Below are positions 7,322 through 11,267 of a stretch of DNA of 11,267 nucleotides, in pieces (within the stretch, counting starts at the first letter, position 1; each line of letters starts with the position of its first letter). The notes below the pieces were generated by a model that worked only from the letters and a program-made list of their open reading frames with translations, was not told the DNA's origin and did no database searches. The DNA comes from Gemmatimonadota bacterium (GTDB lineage Bacteria > Gemmatimonadota > Gemmatimonadetes > Longimicrobiales > UBA6960), in assembly GCA_019347995.1 (NCBI GenBank), contig JAHWKH010000039.1:1-11267 (forward strand), given 5' to 3'. The translations under genes were made by a program, and so were the position numbers.

Positions 7322-8772
7322 GCCCGCGCCTGCGCTTCGCGCCCTCGCCCACGGGCTACCTCCACGTGGGCGGCGCCCGCACCGCGCTCTTCAACTGGCT
7401 CCTGGCCCGGGGCTGGAGCGGCACGCTGGTGCTGCGCATCGAGGACACGGACCGGGAGCGCTCCAGCGCCGAGCACACCCGCGCCATCCTGGACGGCCTC
7501 GGATGGCTCGGCATTGACTGGGACGAGGGTCCGCTCTACCAGAGCGACGGGCTCGAGCGGCACCGCGCCGACGCGCTGCGGCTGCTGGACGAGGGCAAGG
7601 CGTACCGCGACTTCACGACGCCCGAGCTCCTGCGCCTGGAGGCCGAGCGGCGCGGCATCGAGAACCCCAGCGCGCTGGCCCGCGTATTGGCGGACGAGGC
7701 CGGGCCGGACGCCTCCGCGCGCCGCGCCGACGGCGGCGAGGACTTCGCCGTGCGCTTCAGGGTCCCGGAAGGCGAGACCTCGTGGAAGGACCTGGTGCAC
7801 GGGGAGATGCGCTTCGCCAACGCCGACATCGAGGACCTGGTCCTCCTGCGGAGCGACGGCACGCCTACCTACAACCTGGCCGTCGTGTCCGACGACGCCG
7901 ACGCGGCCATCACCCACGTGGTGCGGGGCGACGACCACGTCTCCAATACGCCCAAGCAGATCCTCCTGTATAGGGCCCTGGGCCTGGAGGTGCCCACCTT
8001 CGGCCACGTGCCCCTGATCCTAGGCCCGGACGGGCGCCGCCTCTCCAAGCGCCACGGCGCCACGGCGGTGGGCGAGTACGAGGAGCGCGGGATCCTCCCG
8101 GAGGCCATGGTGAACTTCCTGGCGCTCCTGGGCTGGAATCCGGGCGACGAGCGCGAGGTGATGGAGAAGGCCGAGCTGGTGGAGGCCTTCTCGCTGGACC
8201 GCGTCCAGGTCAAGAGCGCGGTCTTCGACCACGAGAAGCTGGGCTGGCTCAACGGGCGCTGGCTCGAGCGGCTGCCGCCGGAGCGCGTGGCGCCGCTGGT
8301 GGCCCGGCGCCTGGAGGCCCACGGCGTGGACGAGCACGTGCTGGAAGGGCGCGGGGAGTGGTGGCTCCGCCTGGTGGACCTCCTGAAGGCGCGGGCGCGC
8401 TCGGTGGACGAGGTGGCCGCGGCCGCGACGATCTACCTGGGGAGCGGCGTGCCCGCCTACGACGATACGGCCGTGGCGAAGCACTGGGAGAAGGATCCGG
8501 GGGCCGCGGAGGAGCGCCTCGAGGCCCTGCGGGATCGTCTGGGCGCGGGTCCGTGGAAGGAAGCGCCCCTGGAGGAGCGTCTGCGGGCCCTCGCGGAGGC
8601 CCGTGGCGAGGGAGCAGGCAAGGTGATCCACCCCCTGCGTGTGGCGCTAACGGGGCAGCGGGCCAGCCCCGGAATCTTCGAAGTGCTCGTGCTCCTGGGG
8701 CGCGAGGAAAGCCTCGCCCGGATCGAGGAGGCGCTGCGCCGAATCCGCGCAGCGGCGGGCCGGAGCGGGTGA
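7318..8772 (+). CDS. gltX: Glutamyl-tRNA synthetase
   Basis: GluRS charges tRNA-Glu with glutamate, feeding both translation and 5-carbon tetrapyrrole synthesis. The 484 residues match the usual bacterial length. The HIGH-type motif is PSPTGYLHVGGAR (HVGG at 16-19), followed by LRIEDTDRERS. The KMSKS loop is RRLSKRHGA (LSKRH starting at residue 242). The HVVRGDDHVSNTPKQ segment is typical of the catalytic domain, and the C-terminal 150 residues form the helical anticodon-binding domain. The cysteines that bind zinc in E. coli GluRS are absent (AYRDFTT region), as in many other bacterial GluRS enzymes. The ATG at 7318 overlaps the glnS stop by 4 bases, so the two synthetases are translationally coupled. 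With a separate GlnRS present, this enzyme may be discriminating (tRNA-Glu only), but that cannot be read from the motifs. Confidence 0.96.
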   Translation: MSPRLRFAPSPTGYLHVGGARTALFNWLLARGWSGTLVLRIEDTDRERSSAEHTRAILDGLGWLGIDWDEGPLYQSDGLERHRADALRLLDEGKAYRDFTTPELLRLEAERRGIENPSALARVLADEAGPDASARRADGGEDFAVRFRVPEGETSWKDLVHGEMRFANADIEDLVLLRSDGTPTYNLAVVSDDADAAITHVVRGDDHVSNTPKQILLYRALGLEVPTFGHVPLILGPDGRRLSKRHGATAVGEYEERGILPEAMVNFLALLGWNPGDEREVMEKAELVEAFSLDRVQVKSAVFDHEKLGWLNGRWLERLPPERVAPLVARRLEAHGVDEHVLEGRGEWWLRLVDLLKARARSVDEVAAAATIYLGSGVPAYDDTAVAKHWEKDPGAAEERLEALRDRLGAGPWKEAPLEERLRALAEARGEGAGKVIHPLRVALTGQRASPGIFEVLVLLGREESLARIEEALRRIRAAAGRSG

Positions 8773-8833
8773 GCCTCCCCCGAGGCGCCGGCGGCCCGCG
8801 GGACGGTGGCATGCGGTCCGAAACATCCTTTTC

Positions 8834-8863
8834 TTGACACCCTTCGAAGCCTTGGCGTACGAT
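8834..8863 (+). promoter_or_regulatory. Sigma-70-type promoter for the lexA-like gene
   Basis: A perfect -35 TTGACA (8834-8839) and a -10 TACGAT (8858-8863, four of six consensus bases) are separated by 18 bp. An AT-rich stretch (AAACATCCTTTTC) lies just upstream. Transcription would start near 8870, giving a leader of about 120 bases before the ATG at 8991. An 8-bp palindrome CTTCGAAG (8842-8849) sits inside the spacer and could be an operator. It does not match the classical E. coli (CTGT-N8-ACAG) or Bacillus (GAAC-N4-GTTC) LexA boxes. Confidence 0.7.
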
Positions 8864-8869
8864 TGGTTT

Positions 8870-8990
8870 CTGGCCCGGCCTCTGCTTGAATCGGATGGGC
8901 CATGAGCGAGGATGAACCCCAAGGGTCGCTCCCCGCCGTAAAGGGGGAGGCCGGATACCCGATCCGGCGCGACATATTCCGGAGTCCAGG
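8870..8990 (+). promoter_or_regulatory. Structured leader of the lexA-like gene: two hairpins, tiny ORFs and RBS
   Basis: Two adjacent hairpins can be drawn in the predicted leader. The first is CTCCCC (8929-8934) with GGGGAG (8944-8949), and the second is CCGGAT (8951-8956) with ATCCGG (8962-8967). The ribosome site GGAG (8981-8984) is six bases before the ATG at 8991 and stays outside both stems. Three small ATG frames lie in the leader: 8895-8915 (6 residues), 8912-8941 (9 residues) and 8902-9006 (34 residues, ending inside the lexA-like gene out of frame). I do not recognise a known riboswitch. Third-position GC of the 34-residue frame is lower than in neighbouring genes, so it is probably not a conserved protein. 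Translation through it could still affect initiation at 8991. Confidence 0.4.
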
Positions 8991-9644
8991 ATGCCTCACG
9001 CGTTGACCGATATCGAGCGGAAGATCCTGGACTACATGGTCCAGTATCTTCGCTCCAACACATACCAGCCCTCGATCCGCGAGATCGGCGAGCGCTTCGG
9101 CATCAAGAGCACCAAGACGGTCTCCGAGCACCTCCAGGCGCTCGCCAACAAGGGCCATCTCGAGCGCGATCCCTCCCGCTCGCGCGGGGTGCGCATCCTG
9201 GGCGTGGACCTCAATCCCGACGCGGTGTCCATCCCCTGCTACACCCAGGTCCCCGACGAGCGCGCGCTGGGCCGGGGTGCCGAGGCCGACGCCCACATCA
9301 CGCTGGACCGCCGCCTGGTCGGCGCGAACGGCGGATTCTTCGTGCGCGCCCAGGGGGAGGGTCTGGCGGTTCTGGGGATCGAGGACGGAGACCTCCTGCT
9401 GGTGGAGCCGGCCGCCCTGGACGAATGCGAGGACGGCGCCGTGGTGCTGGTGCGCCGCGGCCCGGCCGCCAGCTTCCATCGCATCGGAAGGAACGGCCGC
9501 GGCGTCACGCTGCAGGCCCTGCGGCCCGGTGAGGCGGCCACGGTGGTGGAGGAGCCGGGCACCCTGCCGCTGGTGGGGAAGGTGAGCGCCCTCTTCCGCC
9601 GCATGGACGGCCGCACCGCCGCGGTGAGCCTGACCGCCCACTGA
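8991..9644 (+). CDS. LexA-like repressor with degenerate (non-catalytic) S24 domain
   Basis: The 217-residue protein has the LexA layout. Residues 4-68 form the winged helix-turn-helix (LTDIERKILDYM, PSIREIGERFGI, TVSEHLQALANKGHLERD, RGVRI). Residues 80-203 match the S24 latch/peptidase fold, ending VGKVSALFR. In classical LexA the second half cleaves an Ala-Gly bond using a Ser-Lys dyad when RecA is activated. Here the GDSM serine motif aligns without gaps to G122-E-G-L125, so Ser is replaced by G124. The VKR lysine position reads SFHR (F162, no Lys). The cleavage region IPCYTQVPDERA has no Ala-Gly. The surrounding frame residues (FFVRA, GIEDGDLLLV) are well conserved, so this is not random decay. 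It is probably a DNA-binding regulator with another input signal. A RecA-cleaved SOS repressor is unlikely. Start ATG 8991 has GGAG six bases upstream. The fold is confident; the regulon is unknown. Confidence 0.85.
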   Translation: MPHALTDIERKILDYMVQYLRSNTYQPSIREIGERFGIKSTKTVSEHLQALANKGHLERDPSRSRGVRILGVDLNPDAVSIPCYTQVPDERALGRGAEADAHITLDRRLVGANGGFFVRAQGEGLAVLGIEDGDLLLVEPAALDECEDGAVVLVRRGPAASFHRIGRNGRGVTLQALRPGEAATVVEEPGTLPLVGKVSALFRRMDGRTAAVSLTAH

Positions 9645-9730
9645 GGCACGCCGCCGACGCCCCCCCCCGGGGCCGGGCCGCGCCGTCCACCCTCTCCGCC
9701 GGTGCGGGTTCGGCGGCCGACGCCCTGTGG

Positions 9731-10213
9731 ATGGCCCGCGCCCTGGAGCAGGCGAGGGCGGCCGCGGCCGTGGGCGAGGTGCCGGTGGGAGCCGTGCTGG
9801 TCCACCAGGGCGGAATCCTCGCCGAGGCGCACAACCTCACCCTCACCCTCGGCGATCCCACCGCCCACGCCGAGATCCTCGTGCTGCGGGAGGGCGCGCG
9901 GCGCCTGGGGGGCTGGCGGCTGCTGGACACCACCCTGTACGCCACGCTCGAGCCGTGCGCCATGTGCGCCGGAGCCGTGGTCCTGGGGCGGGTGCCCCGG
10001 CTCGTGTACGGCGCACCGGACCCCAAGGCCGGCATGGTGGGCTCGCTGGGGGACCTTGCCCGGGATCCGCGGCTCAACCACCGGGCGGAGGTGACGTCGG
10101 GCGTCCTGGCCGACGCGTCGGGAGAGCTGCTGCGGGGGTTCTTCCGCGAGCGGCGGGAGCCGGGCGGTCCGGGGGCGGAGGATGGCGGGGGTGGCGCCCA
10201 GGACGGTGCCTGA
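9731..10213 (+). CDS. tadA: tRNA-specific adenosine-34 deaminase
   Basis: TadA converts adenosine to inosine at the wobble position of tRNA-Arg(ACG), letting it read CGU/CGC/CGA codons. The zinc site is complete: HAE at residues 46-48 (H46 ligand, E48 proton shuttle) and PCAMC at 75-79 (C76 and C79 ligands). EVPVGAVLV at the start and NHRAEVTSGVLADASGELLRGFF near the end also match the family. The 160-residue length is normal, with a Gly-rich tail. Start ATG 9731 is the first ATG or GTG in frame, but family members usually have a few residues before the matching YWM (here LWM), and there is no ribosome site. A non-standard start a little upstream (such as CTG 9725) is therefore possible. It lies 86 bp after the lexA-like gene, whose transcript probably extends into it, and it overlaps the next gene. 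Confidence 0.93.
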   Translation: MARALEQARAAAAVGEVPVGAVLVHQGGILAEAHNLTLTLGDPTAHAEILVLREGARRLGGWRLLDTTLYATLEPCAMCAGAVVLGRVPRLVYGAPDPKAGMVGSLGDLARDPRLNHRAEVTSGVLADASGELLRGFFRERREPGGPGAEDGGGGAQDGA

Positions 10214-11267
10214 GGCCACCCGACCGCGCCGGATCTCCCCGCTCCTGGCCCTGGCCCTGGGCGCGTGCACGGTGGTCGGAATGCCCCCCGGCGAGGCGCT
10301 TCCGCCCATGCCAGCATGGGAGGACGACGGGGTATCCCCCCGCACCTTCCCGGAGGTCCGCGCCCTGTGGGTCGTGAGAACCACGCTCGCCTCCCCGGAG
10401 GGCGTGGTGGCCATGGTCGACCGGGCCCACCGGGCCGGATTCAACTCCCTGCTGGTGCAGGTGCGGGGCCGGGGCGACGCGTGGTACGCCAGCGTCCTGG
10501 AGCCCGCGCCGCCGGAGCTGCTGGGACGCCCGGACTTCGACCCCCTGGCCCTGGTCGTGCGCGAGGCCCACGCCCGGGGGATGGGCGTGCACGCGTGGGT
10601 GAACGCGCTGCTGGTGGGGGGGCTGGGGACGGTTCCGGCCGACCCGAGACACCTGGCCGTGAGCCGTCCCGAGGGCCTGGCGGTGCCCCGCCCCCTGGCC
10701 CGGGAGCTCTTCGGAGCCGATCCCCGCGACCCCGCCTACGCCCGGCGCCTGCGCGACTGGGCCGACGACAACCGTCATCGGGTGGAAGGGCTCTTCGCCG
10801 CCCCGTCCGATCCCGTGGTGCGGCGACGCGTCACCGAGGTGGTCGAAGACCTCGCGTCACGCTACGACCTGGACGGAGTGCATCTGGACTACATCCGCTA
10901 TCCGGGGCCCGATTTCGACTACTCGCGCGGCGCGCTGGAGGCGTTCCGGGGGTGGATGGCCGAGCGCGTCCCCGCGGCGGAGCGGGCGGCGGCGGAGGGT
11001 GCGTGGCCCCGCGACCCGCTGGCCTACGCCGAGGCGTTCCCGCAGGAGTGGGCCGAGTTCCGCCGCGAGCAGGTGACCCGCCTGACGGAGGAGGTGGCCG
11101 GGGCGGCGCGCGGGGCGCGCCCGGGCATCGTCGTCTCGGCCGCCGTCTTCCCCGATCCGGAGGACGCGCGCCGGAACCGCTTCCAGGACTGGGGCGCGTG
11201 GGCCCGCTGGGGCCTGCTGGACGCGGTGGCGCCCATGGCGTACACGGGCGACGCCGACCGGTACCGC
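10191..11267 (+). CDS. GHL10/DUF187-family glycosyl-hydrolase-like lipoprotein (3' end outside window)
   Basis: The open frame continues past the window end (359 codons visible). A basic start (RPRR) and hydrophobic run (ISPLLALAL) lead to the lipobox LGAC, giving a lipid-anchored cysteine at residue 26. From about residue 55 the sequence fits the YngK-like GHL10 TIM-barrel family: VRALWVV strand, AGFNSLLVQVRGRGDAWYAS, ARGMGVHAWVNALLV, then LDGVHLDYIRYPGPDFDYS with acidic residues at D228 and D233 in the expected active-site strand, and later VSAAVFP and DAVAPMAYTG. Members are thought to act on surface or cell-wall glycans, but the substrate is not established. GGAGG at 10177-10181 lies nine bases before GTG 10191 and directly abuts ATG 10182, so I prefer the GTG; ATG 10182 is the alternative. 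Either start lies inside tadA (overlap 23 or 32 bases), suggesting coupled translation. Confidence 0.82.
   Translation, partial: MAPRTVPEATRPRRISPLLALALGACTVVGMPPGEALPPMPAWEDDGVSPRTFPEVRALWVVRTTLASPEGVVAMVDRAHRAGFNSLLVQVRGRGDAWYASVLEPAPPELLGRPDFDPLALVVREAHARGMGVHAWVNALLVGGLGTVPADPRHLAVSRPEGLAVPRPLARELFGADPRDPAYARRLRDWADDNRHRVEGLFAAPSDPVVRRRVTEVVEDLASRYDLDGVHLDYIRYPGPDFDYSRGALEAFRGWMAERVPAAERAAAEGAWPRDPLAYAEAFPQEWAEFRREQVTRLTEEVAGAARGARPGIVVSAAVFPDPEDARRNRFQDWGAWARWGLLDAVAPMAYTGDADRYR

Noticed and set aside
8773..8786. Hairpin GCCTC-cccc-GAGGC directly after the gltX stop as an intrinsic terminator
   Set aside because: The stem is only 5 bp and no T-run follows. The nearest T-rich stretch (8828-8835) is 40 bases on and overlaps the next promoter.
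8870..8990. Known riboswitch class in the leader of the lexA-like gene
   Set aside because: The two hairpins do not match conserved cores I know (fluoride, c-di-GMP, SAM, TPP, cobalamin). Only generic stems are visible.
8820..8990. Classical LexA box
   Set aside because: No CTGT-N8-ACAG, GAAC-N4-GTTC or GTTC-N7-GTTC is present near the promoter; only the short palindrome CTTCGAAG is.
1..11267. CRISPR array, tRNA or rRNA genes, phage genes
   Set aside because: No spaced direct repeats, no cloverleaf-like segments ending in CCA and no rRNA-like sequence were seen on either strand by eye. A covariance-model scan was not possible.

Overview
The window is very GC-rich, with coding frames almost saturated for G/C at third codon positions, weak Shine-Dalgarno sites and some GTG starts. 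The gene content is a glutaminyl-tRNA synthetase with a YqeY-like tail next to a glutamyl-tRNA synthetase, a LexA-like regulator, TadA, a GHL10-type lipoprotein and an RND efflux pump. This suits a free-living, double-membraned, GC-rich bacterium of the Gemmatimonadota kind. That placement is inference from style and gene content, not proof.

Layout. (1) Bases 1-459 are the right end of an IS481-like insertion sequence. Its transposase runs in from outside the window and ends on a CTAG that also supplies the stop codon of the next gene. (2) Bases 455-1396 (minus) encode a cyclic-nucleotide-binding/GGDEF protein, a probable diguanylate cyclase with an inhibitory RxxD site. (3) Bases 1397-1650 contain no intact gene but hold a coding-like minus-strand fragment. 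It abuts an RND pump gene (1651-4134, plus) that has lost roughly 230 N-terminal residues, so a rearrangement or assembly junction lies near 1650. (4) Bases 4144-4722 (minus) encode a small DsbA-fold thiol oxidoreductase without a signal peptide, convergent with the pump. (5) From a divergent intergenic region with an 8-bp dyad, glnS (4916-7321) and gltX (7318-8772) are read as an ATGA-overlapping pair. (6) A clear promoter at 8834-8863 and a hairpin-containing leader precede a LexA-like gene (8991-9644). This is followed by tadA (9731-10213) and an overlapping lipoprotein gene of the GHL10/DUF187 family that runs off the window.

How the genes relate. glnS and gltX charge tRNA-Gln and tRNA-Glu directly and are translationally coupled. 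The lexA-like gene, tadA and the lipoprotein gene appear to form a second plus-strand unit. The most notable point is the LexA-like protein: it keeps the LexA winged-helix domain and the S24 fold, but the catalytic Ser, the catalytic Lys and the Ala-Gly cleavage bond are all absent. It should therefore not self-cleave as in the classical SOS response. The left third of the window (IS end, target-site CTAG, orphan fragment, truncated pump) looks like a remodelled accessory junction, and the right two thirds look like ordinary chromosome.
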